DNA of 64,000 nt from Serinicoccus hydrothermalis (GCF_001685415.1 NZ_CP014989.1:2790001-2854000), one strand, 5' to 3'. Positions 44,591 to 59,344 are shown, counted from the first letter of the stretch. The notes: generated from the letters alone by a model not told the origin. Numbers and translations are program-made.

Positions 44591-45535
44591 TCAGCCCTCC
44601 TCGGTGATCTCCGTCTCGAAGGCGTCCGGGTACTCCTCCAGGAAGGCGTCGATCGCCTCGGCCTCCTGGCCCTCGCCGTACTCGTTGACGACCATGTCCT
44701 CGAGGGCGCCGTACTGCTCGTCGTCCAGCTGGATGCCGGCGATGAGCTCGGCGGCCTCCGGGAACTCCTCGGAGAAGCCCTCGGTGCCGAGGAAGTGCAG
44801 AGCCTCGGCCTCGCCGAGCGCACCCTCGGGGTCCTCCAGCGTCTTCACGTCGAAGGCGCTGTTGGCCCAGAAGGGCTGCCACAGCGTGACGACGATGTCC
44901 TCCTGGTTGTCGATCGCCTCGCCGAGCTCGGTGAGCATCGCCGCGGTGGAGGAGGTGACCAGCTCGTAGTCGCCCTCCAGGTCGTAGGTCGGCATGACCG
45001 AGTCCTGGGTGGCGGCGGTGAGGCCCGCACCGGGTTCGATGCCGATGATCTGCCCGCCGAACATGTCGGCGTTGCCGGTGAGGTCGGCGATCGAGTCGAT
45101 GTCGGTGTAGGTCGGCACCGCGAAGGTGAGCTTCGCGTTGTCGTAGTAGGCGCCGAGGTCCTCGATCCGGTCGCCGTACTCCTCCATGTACTGCGCGTGG
45201 GTGACCTCGGGCCACGCCGACGGGTACATGTCCACGTCGCCCTCGGCCAGGCCCGTGTAGAGCAGGGCGGCCTCGGTGAGCTCCTGCATCTCGACGTCGT
45301 AGCCCTGCTTGGTGAGCTGGTCCTCGAGCAGGTAGGCGGTGGACAGGCCGTCGGTCCAGGACGGGATGAAGCCGAGGGTGATGGTGCCCTCCGCGCCGCC
45401 GGCCTCCGAGCTGCCGCCGTCGCCGCCGGCCTCGGTGTCGCCGCCGGAGTCCCCGCCGCCGCAGGCGGCGAGGGTGAGGCTGGTGGCCAGGGCGGCCCCG
45501 GCCAGGGTCATGGTGCGGTTGCGTCGCAGTGTCAT
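44591..45535 (-). CDS. Glycine betaine ABC transporter, substrate-binding lipoprotein
   Basis: 314 residues. The lipoprotein signal ends with lipobox 'LAAC' (Cys about 25) and is followed by a Gly/Ser/Glu linker. The OpuAC/ProX-type domain starts 'ITLGFIPSWTDGLSTAYLLED' and contains the aromatic residues ('SAWPEVTHAQYMEEY', 'WQPFWANSAF') that cage quaternary ammonium groups. It is the third gene of the ATPase-permease-binding protein operon. A GAAGGGAAG site precedes the ATG at 45535. Confidence 0.9.
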   Translation of the reverse strand: MTLRRNRTMTLAGAALATSLTLAACGGGDSGGDTEAGGDGGSSEAGGAEGTITLGFIPSWTDGLSTAYLLEDQLTKQGYDVEMQELTEAALLYTGLAEGDVDMYPSAWPEVTHAQYMEEYGDRIEDLGAYYDNAKLTFAVPTYTDIDSIADLTGNADMFGGQIIGIEPGAGLTAATQDSVMPTYDLEGDYELVTSSTAAMLTELGEAIDNQEDIVVTLWQPFWANSAFDVKTLEDPEGALGEAEALHFLGTEGFSEEFPEAAELIAGIQLDDEQYGALEDMVVNEYGEGQEAEAIDAFLEEYPDAFETEITEEG

Positions 45536-45613
45536 TACTGGTTGCTTCCCTTCTTCTGGTGCGACCGCCACGGGACGGTCCGTTCTGTGTGGTCTGGTGT
45601 CAGGCGCTGGGTG

Positions 45614-46596
45614 TCAGTCTCCGACCTGGGCGAGCCCGCGGCCCTTGTCGGCGCCGCCCTCGACCCGCTCCTCGGCCTCGCCCTGCGCCGCGTCGGAGCC
45701 GGAGTCGGAGTCCCCACCGACCCGTCGGCGCAGCGCGCTCAGGGCGGAGTGCGGGTAGTCGCCCGGGCGGCCCAGCGCGGCCGTGACCCGGTCGAGGTAG
45801 ATGGCGATGATGACGACGGACAGGCCGGCCTCGATGCCCTGCGGCCCGTCGAGGGTGGAGATCGAGGCGACGACCTCCTTGCCGAGGCCGTCGGCGCCGG
45901 CGATGCCGGCGATGACCGCCATCGACAGCGACAGCATGATCACCTGGTTGACGCCGGCCATGATGGTCGGCATCGCCAGGGGGAGCTGGATCCCGCGCAG
46001 GATCTGGCTGGGGGTGGCACCGAAGGCCTGCCCGGCCTCGACGGTCTCCGCGTCCACGCCGCGGATCCCGAGTTCGGTGAGCCGCACGCCCGGCGGGAGG
46101 GCGAAGATGACCGTGGCGAAGATGCCGGGGACGACGCCGATGCCGAAGAAGACGACCGCGGGGATGAGGTAGACGAAGGCCGGCATCGTCTGCATGAAGT
46201 CGAGCACCGGCCGGACGATGGCGCTGACGCGGTCGTTCCGGGCGGAGAGTATACCGATCGGCACCGCGACCAGGATCGCCACGAGGGTCGCCATGAGGAC
46301 CAGGGCGAGCGTCTGCATCGCCGTCACCCACTGGTCCATGGCGATGATGAGCAGGAAGGTGATGACCGTGCCGACCGCCAGCTCCCAGGAGCGCACGAGC
46401 AGCCCGACGAGCGCGAAGACGACGACGAGCACCAGGGCGGGGAGGAAGATGAGCACGTCGGTCACGGTGGTGACGAGCCAGTTGAGGACCGTGGCCAGGA
46501 AGTCCAGCAGCCACTCGAAGTTGTCGTTGATCCAGTCGAGCGTGTTGTCGCCCCACACGCCGATCTCGATGCGGGGGACGATCGAGTCGTTCTCGT

Positions 46597-46600
<4 letters not shown>
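45614..46600 (-). CDS. Glycine betaine ABC transporter permease
   Basis: 328 residues, ProW/OpuAB type. Seven to eight hydrophobic helices; the coupling loop 'EAGQAFGATPSQILRGIQLPLAMPTIMAGVNQ' contains the EAA motif. The N-terminal segment 'WGDNTLDWINDNFEWLLDFL' is typical of proline/betaine permeases. The C-terminus is acidic and disordered. It overlaps the ATPase gene by 4 bp. Confidence 0.92.
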
Positions 46601-47691
<1,091 letters not shown>

Positions 47692-47734
47692 GGGACTCCT
47701 GTGGGGTGTCGGGATGTGCCGCAGAGCACACGTA

Positions 47735-47747
47735 ACTTTTCGAAAGT
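47735..47747. promoter_or_regulatory. Palindrome upstream of the betaine operon
   Basis: ACTTT-TCG-AAAGT inverted repeat 44 bp before the ATPase gene, in an AT-rich island. It may be an operator for osmotic control; no regulator gene is adjacent. Confidence 0.4.
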
Positions 47748-47896
47748 AGCAGCGACACGCCGCGTGACGGGGGCTCAGGAGCCGCCCTCGCGGGCATCGT
47801 GACGCGACCGTTACGAAGGAAACGGTTGGGTCACGATCGCCGGCGCCAGGAATGCGACCCCGACGAATCGCGAATCCGCTGGTCAGCGCCTCGCGC

Positions 47897-51589
<3,693 letters not shown>

Positions 51590-51669
51590 CCTGAAGATTC
51601 TACGGTCACGGTGCGGCCGGTCGGCGCAGACCGTGCGGCCGGTCGGGCGGTGAGAGACTGGTGCGCGAG

Positions 51670-54141
51670 ATGACAGCGCCCAGCACCCGTCCCCTGACCG
51701 CCACCTACCGCCTGCAGCTGCACGCCGGGTTCACCTGCGCCGACGCCGAGCAGGTCGTGCCCTACCTGCACGCGCTCGGGGTGAGCCACGTCTACCTCTC
51801 CCCGGTGCTCACCGCGGTCCCGGGCTCCGAGCACGGCTACGACGTGCTCGACCACACCCAGGTCAACCCCGAGATCGGCGGCCGCGAGGGCCTGGAGTCC
51901 CTGGCCCGGGCCTGCCACGACGTCGGGATCGGCGTCGTCGTCGACGTCGTGCCCAACCACATGGCCATGGTCGCGCCGCTGTGGTGCAACGCGCCGTTGT
52001 GGGAGGTGCTGCGCGACGGGCCGACCGCGTCGCGGGCCGCCTGGTTCGACGTCGACTGGGACCACCTGGGCGGGCGCTTCGGCCTGCCGGTCCTCGGCGA
52101 GGACCTCGACGCCGTGCTCGAGCAGGGCCAGATCACCCTCGGCACCGGCCGCGACGACGAGGGACCCGCCGCCGGTATGCCCGTCGCCCGCTACTACGAG
52201 CACGTGCTCCCGCTCGCGCCCGGCACCGAGACGATGCCCGCCGGGACCCCCCAGGAGCTGGCCGCCGTGCTCGACGCGCAGCGCTGGCTGCTCGCCTCCT
52301 GGCGGGACGCCGCCGACGTCCTCAACTACCGCCGCTTCTTCGAGGTGGACGGGCTCATCGGGGTCCGGGTCGAGGAGCCCGACATCTTCGCCGCCACCCA
52401 CGAGCTGCTCCTCGAGCTGCACCGCAACGGGGTCGTCGACGGCTTCCGCATCGACCACCCGGACGGCCTGGCGGACCCCACGGCATACCTCCAGGAGCTC
52501 ACCGACGCCGTGCGCCCGGGCACCCCGGTCTGGGTGGAGAAGATCCTCGAGGGCGACGAGCGCCTTCCCGCCGGCTGGGCGTGCTCCGGCACCACCGGCT
52601 ACGACGCCAACGCCGCCCTCTCGGCGGCCCTGGTCGACCCCACCACCACCGAGGTCGTCAGCCGGGAGTGGGAGGCCACCGGCGGCGAGCCGGACGTCCA
52701 CACCGAGATCGAGCGGTGCAAGCGGCTGGCGGCCACCGAGCTGCTGCGCCCCGAGGTGGCCCGGCTGCTGCGGCGCGCCGTCGAGGCGCTCCCCGCGCTC
52801 GACCCCGAGCGGCTGCGCGAGGCCCTGCTCGAGATGCTCGTCTCGGTCCACGTCTACCGCGCCTACGTCCGCCCCGGCGCGCCGCCGGACGAGCACGACG
52901 AGGCCATGGTCGCGCCCCTGTTCACCGGGCAGGAGCGAGCCCTCGCCGCCCGCCCGGACCTGCGCGAGGAGATCGACGCCCTGGTCACGGTGCTCGCCGA
53001 CCCGCAGGGGTGCAGCACCGACCCGCTCGCCGCGACGGACCTGTGCGTCCGCTTCCAGCAGACCACCGGCCCGGTCATGGCCAAGGGCATCGAGGACACC
53101 GCCTTCTACCGCTGGCACCGGCTGGTCGCCCTCAACGAGGTCGGGGCCGACCCCGCCGTCGGCCTCGACGCCGCCCACGGCGTCGCGACGCTGCACGCCT
53201 GGGCCGAGCACCAGGCCGAGCACTGGCCGCAGGGCATGACCACCCTGTCGACGCACGACACCAAGCGCAGCGAGGACGTCCGGGCCCGCATCCTCGCGGT
53301 CTCGGGCGACGCCGACGGCTGGACCCGGATCTCGCAGGCCGCCCGGGCCGCCGCGGACCGGCACGGCGTCGACGGGCCGACCGCCCACCTCATCTGGCAG
53401 ACCCTCGTCGGCGCCGGACGGGTCGACCACGAGCGGCTCTCCACCTACGTCACCAAGGCCCTGCGCGAGGCCAAGGAGCGCACCACCTGGACCGACCCGG
53501 ACGAGGACTACGAGGCCCGGGTGCTCGCGCTCGCCGACGAGATGCTCGCGGGCGGGGAGGTTGGCGACGCCATCGCCGCGACCCTCGCGGACAACGTGCT
53601 GACCACCCGCACCCTCACCCTCGCGCAGAAGATCCTGCAGCTCACCCTGCCCGGGATCCCCGACACCTACCAGGGCTCCGGCGTCGTCGACCTGTCCCTC
53701 GTGGACCCGGACAACCGTCGCCCGGTGGACTACGACGAGCGCATCGCCCGGCTCGACCGGCTGGACGCCACCGGCTGGACCGGCGACCTCTCCGACGAGG
53801 TGCTCTGGGTCACCTCCCGGGTGCTGCGGCTGCGGGCGTGGCTGCCGCAGGCCTACGGCCCCGGCGCGGGCTACCGCCCCGTCGAGGCGGGCCCCCACGT
53901 CCTGGGCTTCCTGCGCGGCGACGTCGCCGCGACCCTCACCATCCGCGCGCCGCGCAGCCTCGGCGCCGAAGGTGGCCTCGGCGACACCCGCATACCCCTC
54001 CCGCCGGACCTGTGGGTCGACGCGCTCACCGGGGCCGAGCACCCCGTGGGCGAGGAGGGCGCGCTCGCGGCCGAGGTCTTCGCCGGCGGCCCGGTGGCGC
54101 TGCTCGTCCGCGCCGAGCACCTGCAGGAGGGAGCGCAGTGA
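51670..54141 (+). CDS. treY: Malto-oligosyltrehalose synthase
   Basis: 823 residues, GH13 family. The N-terminal '[22 protein letters not shown]' and '[24 protein letters not shown]' are TreY signatures. Catalytic regions: 'DVVPNHMA', '[13 protein letters not shown]' (nucleophile Asp), '[14 protein letters not shown]' (acid/base Glu) and '[15 protein letters not shown]'. It turns the reducing end of malto-oligosaccharides into a trehalose linkage. ATG 51670 is used; GTG 51661 is in frame. It overlaps treZ (GTGA). Confidence 0.96.
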   Translation: MTAPSTRPLTATYRLQLHAGFTCADAEQVVPYLHALGVSHVYLSPVLTAVPGSEHGYDVLDHTQVNPEIGGREGLESLARACHDVGIGVVVDVVPNHMAMVAPLWCNAPLWEVLRDGPTASRAAWFDVDWDHLGGRFGLPVLGEDLDAVLEQGQITLGTGRDDEGPAAGMPVARYYEHVLPLAPGTETMPAGTPQELAAVLDAQRWLLASWRDAADVLNYRRFFEVDGLIGVRVEEPDIFAATHELLLELHRNGVVDGFRIDHPDGLADPTAYLQELTDAVRPGTPVWVEKILEGDERLPAGWACSGTTGYDANAALSAALVDPTTTEVVSREWEATGGEPDVHTEIERCKRLAATELLRPEVARLLRRAVEALPALDPERLREALLEMLVSVHVYRAYVRPGAPPDEHDEAMVAPLFTGQERALAARPDLREEIDALVTVLADPQGCSTDPLAATDLCVRFQQTTGPVMAKGIEDTAFYRWHRLVALNEVGADPAVGLDAAHGVATLHAWAEHQAEHWPQGMTTLSTHDTKRSEDVRARILAVSGDADGWTRISQAARAAADRHGVDGPTAHLIWQTLVGAGRVDHERLSTYVTKALREAKERTTWTDPDEDYEARVLALADEMLAGGEVGDAIAATLADNVLTTRTLTLAQKILQLTLPGIPDTYQGSGVVDLSLVDPDNRRPVDYDERIARLDRLDATGWTGDLSDEVLWVTSRVLRLRAWLPQAYGPGAGYRPVEAGPHVLGFLRGDVAATLTIRAPRSLGAEGGLGDTRIPLPPDLWVDALTGAEHPVGEEGALAAEVFAGGPVALLVRAEHLQEGAQ

Positions 54142-55907
54142 GCGAGACCCACGAGTTCGGCCTGTGGGCACCCGACGCCGAGCGGGTCGACCTGCTGCTC
54201 GGTCCCCGTCCCGAGGACGCCACCTCCGTGCCCATGGAGGTGGGCGAGGACGGCTGGTGGCGGGCGGGCGCCGACCCCGAGCCGCACGAGGGCCGGTATG
54301 CCTTCTCCGTCGACGGCGGCATCGCCATCCCCGACCCGCGCTCGCGGCACCAGCCGGACGGCGTGCACGCGCCGAGCCGGCTGGTGGACACCGCCGGCTT
54401 CGCGTGGTCGGACGACGCCTGGGCAGGCGTGGAGCTGGAGCGGGCCGCGGTCTACGAGCTGCACGTCGGGACCTTCACCCCCGAGGGCACCTTCGAGGCC
54501 GCCGCCGGCCACCTCGACCACCTCGTCGACCTCGGCGTCACCGTCGTCGAGCTCATGCCGGTGGCCGCCTTCCCGGGCCGCCACGGCTGGGGCTACGACG
54601 GGGTGGCGCCGTATGCCGTGCACGACCCCTACGGCGGGCCGGAGGGCCTGGCCGCCTTCGTCGACGCGGCCCACGCCGCAGGGCTGGCCGTGTGGCTGGA
54701 CGTCGTCTACAACCACCTCGGGCCGAGCGGCAACTACCTCTCCCAGGCGGGTCCCTACTTCACCGACCGGCACCACACGCCGTGGGGCGAGGCGGTCAAC
54801 CTCGACGGACCGGGCAGCGACGAGGTGCGGGACTACCTGCTCGACAACACCGCGATGTGGCTCGAGGACTACCACCTCGACGGGCTCCGGCTCGACGCCG
54901 TCCACGCCCTGCACGACGAGCGCGCCGTGCACCTGCTCGAGGAGCTCGCCGAGCTGGCCGACCAGATCGGGGAGCGTACGGGCATACCCCGCTCGCTCGT
55001 CGCCGAGTCCGACCGCAACGACCCGGCCACGGTGTCGCGGCGGGGCCCCGGAGGCGCCGGCGGCCTCGGGCTGCACGGGCAGTGGGCCGACGACGTCCAC
55101 CACGCCCTGCACGTGCTGCTCACCGGCGAGGCGCAGGGCTACTACGCCGACTTCGCCGATCCGGCCGCGATCCCCAAGGTGCTGGGCCGGACCCCGTTCT
55201 TCCACGACGGGACCTTTTCCACCTTCCGCGAGCGGGTGCACGGGCGCCCGGTCGACCTCGGGGTCACCGAGCCGTGGCGCTTCGTGGCCTCGCTGCAGAC
55301 GCACGACCAGGTCGGCAACCGGGCGGTCGGTGACCGCGTGCACCACGGCATACCCCTGGGCCGGCACGCGATCGGGGCGGCGCTGCTGCTCACCGCCGCG
55401 TGGACGCCGATGCTCTTCATGGGCGAGGAGTGGTCCGCGGGGACCCCGTGGCAGTACTTCACCGACCACGAGGAGGAGTGGCTCGCGCAGTCGATCCGGG
55501 AGGGGCGGCAGGCCGAGTTCGCCGAGCACGGCTGGGCCGGGCAGGTCCCGGACCCCCAGGACGCCGGCACCGTCGAGGCCTCGACCCTGGACTGGTCCGA
55601 GCCGGGCCGCGAGCCGCACGCGCAGATGCTCGAGCTCTACCGCACCCTCCTGCGGTGGCGCGCCACGACGCCCGCCTCCGCGCGCGGCACCACCGCCACC
55701 GTGACCCGCGAGGCCGACGGGGCCGGGGGAGAGGTGCTCACCGTCGACCGTCCCGGCGTGCTCGTGCTGGCCCGGCTCGGGGGAGAGGGCGCCGTCCGCC
55801 GTGAGGTGCCGCAGGGCACGCACGTCCTCATCTCCCACCCGCCGCAGGAGCCGGTGGACGGCGCCGTGGAGCTGGGGCCGGACGGCGTGGTGGTGATGAC
55901 CCGATGA
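54138..55907 (+). CDS. treZ: Malto-oligosyltrehalose trehalohydrolase
   Basis: 589 residues, GH13. An N-terminal carbohydrate-binding E-set domain (1-100) precedes the barrel with 'DVVYNHLGPSGNY', 'GLRLDAVHALHD' (nucleophile Asp), 'LVAESDRNDP' (acid/base Glu) and 'LQTHDQVGNRA'. It releases trehalose from the TreY product. Its GTG start overlaps the treY stop, with AGGAGGG upstream. treX (debranching) is not in the window. Confidence 0.96.
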   Translation: MSETHEFGLWAPDAERVDLLLGPRPEDATSVPMEVGEDGWWRAGADPEPHEGRYAFSVDGGIAIPDPRSRHQPDGVHAPSRLVDTAGFAWSDDAWAGVELERAAVYELHVGTFTPEGTFEAAAGHLDHLVDLGVTVVELMPVAAFPGRHGWGYDGVAPYAVHDPYGGPEGLAAFVDAAHAAGLAVWLDVVYNHLGPSGNYLSQAGPYFTDRHHTPWGEAVNLDGPGSDEVRDYLLDNTAMWLEDYHLDGLRLDAVHALHDERAVHLLEELAELADQIGERTGIPRSLVAESDRNDPATVSRRGPGGAGGLGLHGQWADDVHHALHVLLTGEAQGYYADFADPAAIPKVLGRTPFFHDGTFSTFRERVHGRPVDLGVTEPWRFVASLQTHDQVGNRAVGDRVHHGIPLGRHAIGAALLLTAAWTPMLFMGEEWSAGTPWQYFTDHEEEWLAQSIREGRQAEFAEHGWAGQVPDPQDAGTVEASTLDWSEPGREPHAQMLELYRTLLRWRATTPASARGTTATVTREADGAGGEVLTVDRPGVLVLARLGGEGAVRREVPQGTHVLISHPPQEPVDGAVELGPDGVVVMTR

Positions 55908-56533
55908 GCGGCGAGCAGGGCCGGCGGCCCTTCCACCGCCCCACCCTGCGACCGCCGGACCGGCTGGAGGACGCCGCCGCCGGCCCGGACCCGCTGGAGG
56001 TGGCCGAGGCCGCCCACCGCAGCGCCGAGCTCGTCGTCGGTCGTGGGCGGGCCGAGTCGGCCGGCGACAGCGAGCTCACCTCGCGCCTCGTCGGGCTGGT
56101 GAGCGAGGTCGGTCTGGCCACGGTGGCCCAGCTCTGGTCGGACCGCCCGGCGCGGAGCCTGCCGGGCGCCCTGTGGCGGCTCTACCTGCTGCACGAGTGG
56201 GTGCTCCGGCAGCCGGAGGAGGTCGGGCGCCAGTTCGCCGCCGGCTCCGGCCACGCCGAGGTCTACCGCGCCATCGCCGGGGTGGCCGAGCCACCCGACC
56301 CGGACGGGCTGCGCCACCTCACCGAGCAGATCCTCGGCGGCGTCTTCACCGGGGACTTCGCGATCGCCCTGGAGCGCGCCAGCGCCTTCTGCCACGTCAT
56401 GGCGGTCGGGCTCGTCGAGCCCGGCGGCGGGGACATCCCGGGCGAGCAGGTCACCCGGGCGGCGCGGCTGCGGGACACCGCGGACGACCTCACCGCCTGC
56501 GCCCGGCTGTGGCGCCTCGGCGACCTGCACTGA
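55904..56533 (+). CDS. Hypothetical helical protein coupled to treZ
   Basis: 209 residues. Mostly helical with no signal or membrane segment; includes 'RSLPGALWRLYLLHEWVLRQ' and 'ILGGVFTGDFAIALERASAFC'. Similar sequences are found across actinobacteria but carry no function I can name. The ATG overlaps the treZ stop by 4 bp, so it is expressed with treYZ, which need not mean a trehalose role. Confidence 0.7.
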   Translation: MSGEQGRRPFHRPTLRPPDRLEDAAAGPDPLEVAEAAHRSAELVVGRGRAESAGDSELTSRLVGLVSEVGLATVAQLWSDRPARSLPGALWRLYLLHEWVLRQPEEVGRQFAAGSGHAEVYRAIAGVAEPPDPDGLRHLTEQILGGVFTGDFAIALERASAFCHVMAVGLVEPGGGDIPGEQVTRAARLRDTADDLTACARLWRLGDLH

Positions 56534-56549
56534 CGGCCCCCGCCCAAAG

Positions 56550-56578
56550 TTGGGGAACATCTGCCAGGGGCGTACCGT
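56550..56578 (+). promoter_or_regulatory. Promoter of the candidate structured RNA
   Basis: TTGGGG (56550-56555), 17-bp spacer, TACCGT (56573-56578). Six bases later G56585 is both the expected transcription start and the first base of the RNA closing stem. A small palindrome CCCAA-AG-TTGGG (56543-56554) overlaps the -35. Confidence 0.55.
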
Positions 56579-56584
56579 TGTGCA

Positions 56585-56673
56585 GTGCGTGCCGGGCCGC
56601 GGCAGCCCCGGGCTCCAACACACGCCGCTTCGAGCGGCCACGCGCCGAGAGGCGCTCCCGGCCCGGCACGCAC
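56585..56673 (+). ncRNA. Candidate structured small RNA (cloverleaf-like)
   Basis: A perfect 15-bp inverted repeat (GTGCGTGCCGGGCCG at 56585-56599 with 56659-56673) closes a loop that itself holds three hairpins: AGCC-CCG-GGCT (56604-56614), GCCGCT-TCG-AGCGGC (56624-56638) and GCGCC-GAGA-GGCGC (56642-56655, a GNRA tetraloop). Promoter hexamers are correctly spaced upstream. No protein frame fits and no T-tract follows. It lies between two convergent genes. It does not match tRNA, 4.5S, 6S, tmRNA or RNase P from memory. A bidirectional terminator or small palindromic element are alternatives. Confidence 0.45.
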
Positions 56674-56679
56674 CACTTC

Positions 56680-57630
56680 CTACGCAGGACGATGCCGCTC
56701 GACGGCGACGACGCGGGCCTTCCTCCCGGCGCCGAGCATCGTGCACGCGAGCACCTCACCCTTGTCCATCGGCCGCCCGGCCAGCCGCTTCAGCATGCGC
56801 CGGTCGGAGGACTCCAGCGAGGCGTCGGCGCGGGCCAGCAGCATCCCGGCCAGGTCGGGCAGCAGCGGGCCGTGGGTGCACAGCGCCGTCCCGACGCCCT
56901 GCGCCATGACCCGCTCGACGTGCTTGGCCAGCGCGCCCGGGTGCGCCTCGAAGCCCTCCTCGGAGAGCCCCTTCTTGGTGGTCAGCGGTATGCCCTCGGC
57001 CGCCGCGAAGGGCTCGACCGTCTCCGTGCACCGCACCGACGGCGAGCTGAGGACCACCTCGGGGCCGTAGGCCGAGAGCAGGGCCTGGACCCGGCCGCGC
57101 GCCCGCTGGCGCCCCGGCCGGGTGAGGGGGCGGCGGGGGTCCGGGTCGTGCCACTCCGAGCGGGGGACCGCCAGGGCGTGCCGCACCACGAGGAGGGACC
57201 AGGTGGCCAGCCGGTCGGCGTCGTCGAGCGCGACGAGGGCGTCGAGCTGGTCCCGGTCGCGGGGGTAGCTGAGCCGCCGGCTCGCCTGCTTCGGGGAGAG
57301 CCAGGCCACCTCGTCGACCTCGTGGTCGAGGGCGCCCGCGCCGCCGCTGACCTCACCGGTCCAGTAGTGCACCAGCTTGTCCGGACCGCTCGTGAGGCGG
57401 TAGCGCGCCGGGGGCAGCGGCATACCCAGCCGGACCCGCAGCCCGGTCTCCTCCCAGGTCTCGCGCACCGCCGCAGAGGGGAAGTCCTCGCCCCGGTCCA
57501 GCTTGCCCTTGGGCCAGGACCAGTCGTCGTACTTCGGCCGGTGGACCAGCGCCACCTCCAGCTTGCCGTGGCGTCGGCGCACCGGCAGCACCCCACCGGC
57601 GCGCACGACCGGCGGACCGCCCCCGCTCAT
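56680..57630 (-). CDS. mutT1: Nudix hydrolase fused to histidine phosphatase (MutT1-like)
   Basis: 316 residues. The Nudix box 'GKLDRGEDFPSAAVRETWEETGL' region is at about 42-64; a phosphoglycerate-mutase-like domain begins 'LLVVRHALAV' (RHA catalytic motif) near 148 and contains 'LSSPSVRCTETVEPFA'. This two-domain layout is that of mycobacterial MutT1, which removes 8-oxo-dGTP or related oxidised nucleotides and diadenosine polyphosphates. It overlaps mshD by 4 bp, joining it to oxidative-stress defence. Confidence 0.88.
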   Translation of the reverse strand: MSGGGPPVVRAGGVLPVRRRHGKLEVALVHRPKYDDWSWPKGKLDRGEDFPSAAVRETWEETGLRVRLGMPLPPARYRLTSGPDKLVHYWTGEVSGGAGALDHEVDEVAWLSPKQASRRLSYPRDRDQLDALVALDDADRLATWSLLVVRHALAVPRSEWHDPDPRRPLTRPGRQRARGRVQALLSAYGPEVVLSSPSVRCTETVEPFAAAEGIPLTTKKGLSEEGFEAHPGALAKHVERVMAQGVGTALCTHGPLLPDLAGMLLARADASLESSDRRMLKRLAGRPMDKGEVLACTMLGAGRKARVVAVERHRPA

Positions 57631-58586
57631 GCGTCCGCGTCTCCCGCGGCATACATGACGTCGATCGCGGACCGCTCGAAGCCGAGCCGGTGGTAGGTGG
57701 CGATCGCGGGGTCGTTGTCCCCGTCGACGTAGAGCGTGGCCGTCTCCACACCGCGGTTGCGCAGGTGCTGCAGGCCCAGCAGGGTCACCGCCGAGCCGAG
57801 GCCGCGGCCCTGGTAGTCGGGGTCGACCCCGACGACGTAGACCTCACCGGTGTCCGGGTGGTCGGTCTCCACCTTGGTCCAGTGGAAGGCGGCCAGCCGC
57901 GGCTCGCCCTCGGGGTCGACGTCGGTCGTGTCGACGACGACGAGGAAGCCGGAGGGGTCGAACCACGGCTCCTCCTGCCGGTCGTGCAGGTCCGCCAGCG
58001 TCATCCGGCCCTGCTCGGGGTGGTCGGCGAAGGCGCGGGCGTTCAGCGCGAGCCAGGGCTCGTCGTCGGCGCCGACGCGGTAGGTCCGGACCTCGAAGCC
58101 GTCCGGCAGCTCGACCTCGGCCGGCAGGTCCGACCACTCGCCGGCCAGCGGGCGGGACATCTGCCACAGCTCGCGCACGACGCGCAGCCCGCGCGAGCCG
58201 TAGAGGGTCCGCGCGTCCTGCAGGTCGCCGTGGCTCCACAGCCGGACCTGCGGCCAGCGGCGGAGCACGTGGTCGAGCAGGGTCCCGCCGAGCCCGCGAC
58301 GCCGGTGCTCCGGGTCGACGACGATCTCGGCCGAGGGGGCGTCCGGGTCGCTGAGGTCGACGTGGCCGTAGCCCGCCACGCCGCCGTCGGTGCGCAGCAC
58401 GAGGTGGGTGCCGGACTCGTGGCTGTCGGCCTGCTCCGGGAGCCGCCGCGCCTGGAGCACGGTCTGCTCCGAGAGGGGTCTGACCCCGTCGTGCCGGGCC
58501 GCGCGGACGGCCAGGGCGAGGACGTCCCCGGACACCTGGCCGGGCAGTGCAGGGAGCTCGTCGATGTCGGGCCGCGGTCCAGGCAT
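57627..58586 (-). CDS. mshD: Mycothiol synthase
   Basis: 319 residues, two GNAT domains. The N-terminal acetyl-CoA site is 'VVDPEHRRRGLGGTLLDHVL' (about 90-110), the C-terminal one 'VGVDPDYQGRGLGSAVTLLGL' (about 250-270). It acetylates Cys-GlcN-Ins in the last step of mycothiol synthesis. The neighbour glnR is the conserved actinobacterial arrangement. The ATG at 58586 has CAGACT 7 bp upstream. It is translationally coupled to the MutT1-like gene. Confidence 0.93.
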   Translation of the reverse strand: MPGPRPDIDELPALPGQVSGDVLALAVRAARHDGVRPLSEQTVLQARRLPEQADSHESGTHLVLRTDGGVAGYGHVDLSDPDAPSAEIVVDPEHRRRGLGGTLLDHVLRRWPQVRLWSHGDLQDARTLYGSRGLRVVRELWQMSRPLAGEWSDLPAEVELPDGFEVRTYRVGADDEPWLALNARAFADHPEQGRMTLADLHDRQEEPWFDPSGFLVVVDTTDVDPEGEPRLAAFHWTKVETDHPDTGEVYVVGVDPDYQGRGLGSAVTLLGLQHLRNRGVETATLYVDGDNDPAIATYHRLGFERSAIDVMYAAGDADA

Positions 58587-58591
58587 GGGGG

Positions 58592-59338
58592 TCAGTCTGG
58601 CACGGAGCCCGGGCGCTCGGGTCCGCGCGCCCCGACGAAGCGGTAGCCCACCCCGCGGATCGTGCCGATGAGGGACTCGCGCTCCGGCCCGAGCTTGGCC
58701 CGCAGCCGCCGGATGTGCACGTCGACCGTCCGCGTCCCGCCGTAGTAGTCCCCGCCCCACACCTGCTGCAGCAGCGTGTCGCGGGTGACGACGCGGCCGG
58801 GGTGCTGCACGAGGTAGCGCAGCAGCTCGAACTCCTTGAAGGTGAGGTCCAGCGCCCGGCCACCGGCGCGCACCGTCCAGCTCGCCTCGTCGACGACGAC
58901 GTCGGCGACCCGGATGGCCTCCGGCTCGTCCTCGGGGTCCGCCGCGCCGGCGCGCTCGGCGCCGGTGCTCCGCGGCCCGCGGCCCAGCGCGAGCCGCAGC
59001 CGGGCCGCGAGCTCGGCCGGGCCGGCGGTGGCGAGGACGAGGTCGTCGAGCGGCCACTGCTCGTCGAGGACCGCCAGCGCACCCTCGCCGACCACGGCGA
59101 GCACGGGCACCTGCAGGCCGAGGGCGGCGAGCGAGCGCAGCACCCCCCGGGCCTGGACGAGGTCGGCCGTGGCGTCGACGAGCACGAGGTCAGTCTCGCT
59201 GTCGCTGCGGGTCAGCAGCGCCCCGACGTCCATCCCGGACACCGAGACCCGGTGCGGCAGCAGCGGGAGCCCGGGCAGCACGAGGGCCGCCGACGCGTCG
59301 TCGGCGGGGCGGGGGGTCAGCAGGACCAGGTCGGCCAC
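58592..59338 (-). CDS. glnR: Nitrogen regulator GlnR-type orphan response regulator
   Basis: 248 residues. The N-terminal receiver-like domain has one Asp in 'DLVLVDATADL' but lacks the full acidic pocket and is preceded by no kinase gene, as in atypical GlnR. The C-terminal OmpR-type winged helix (about 160-240) reads 'LTFKEFELLRYLVQHPGRVV', 'TVDVHIRRLRAKLG', 'GVGYRFVG'. GlnR controls ammonium assimilation genes. Adjacent mshD is the same synteny as in mycobacteria. It starts with GTG 59338; TATCCT is 6 bp upstream. Confidence 0.88.
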   Translation of the reverse strand: MADLVLLTPRPADDASAALVLPGLPLLPHRVSVSGMDVGALLTRSDSETDLVLVDATADLVQARGVLRSLAALGLQVPVLAVVGEGALAVLDEQWPLDDLVLATAGPAELAARLRLALGRGPRSTGAERAGAADPEDEPEAIRVADVVVDEASWTVRAGGRALDLTFKEFELLRYLVQHPGRVVTRDTLLQQVWGGDYYGGTRTVDVHIRRLRAKLGPERESLIGTIRGVGYRFVGARGPERPGSVPD

Positions 59339-59344
59339 GCACCC

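Noticed and set aside
51590-51669. Cobalamin riboswitch before metH
   Set aside because: Only about 80 bp separate metH from treY and a -10-like TAGAAT sits about 9 bp before the metH start, leaving no room for an aptamer.
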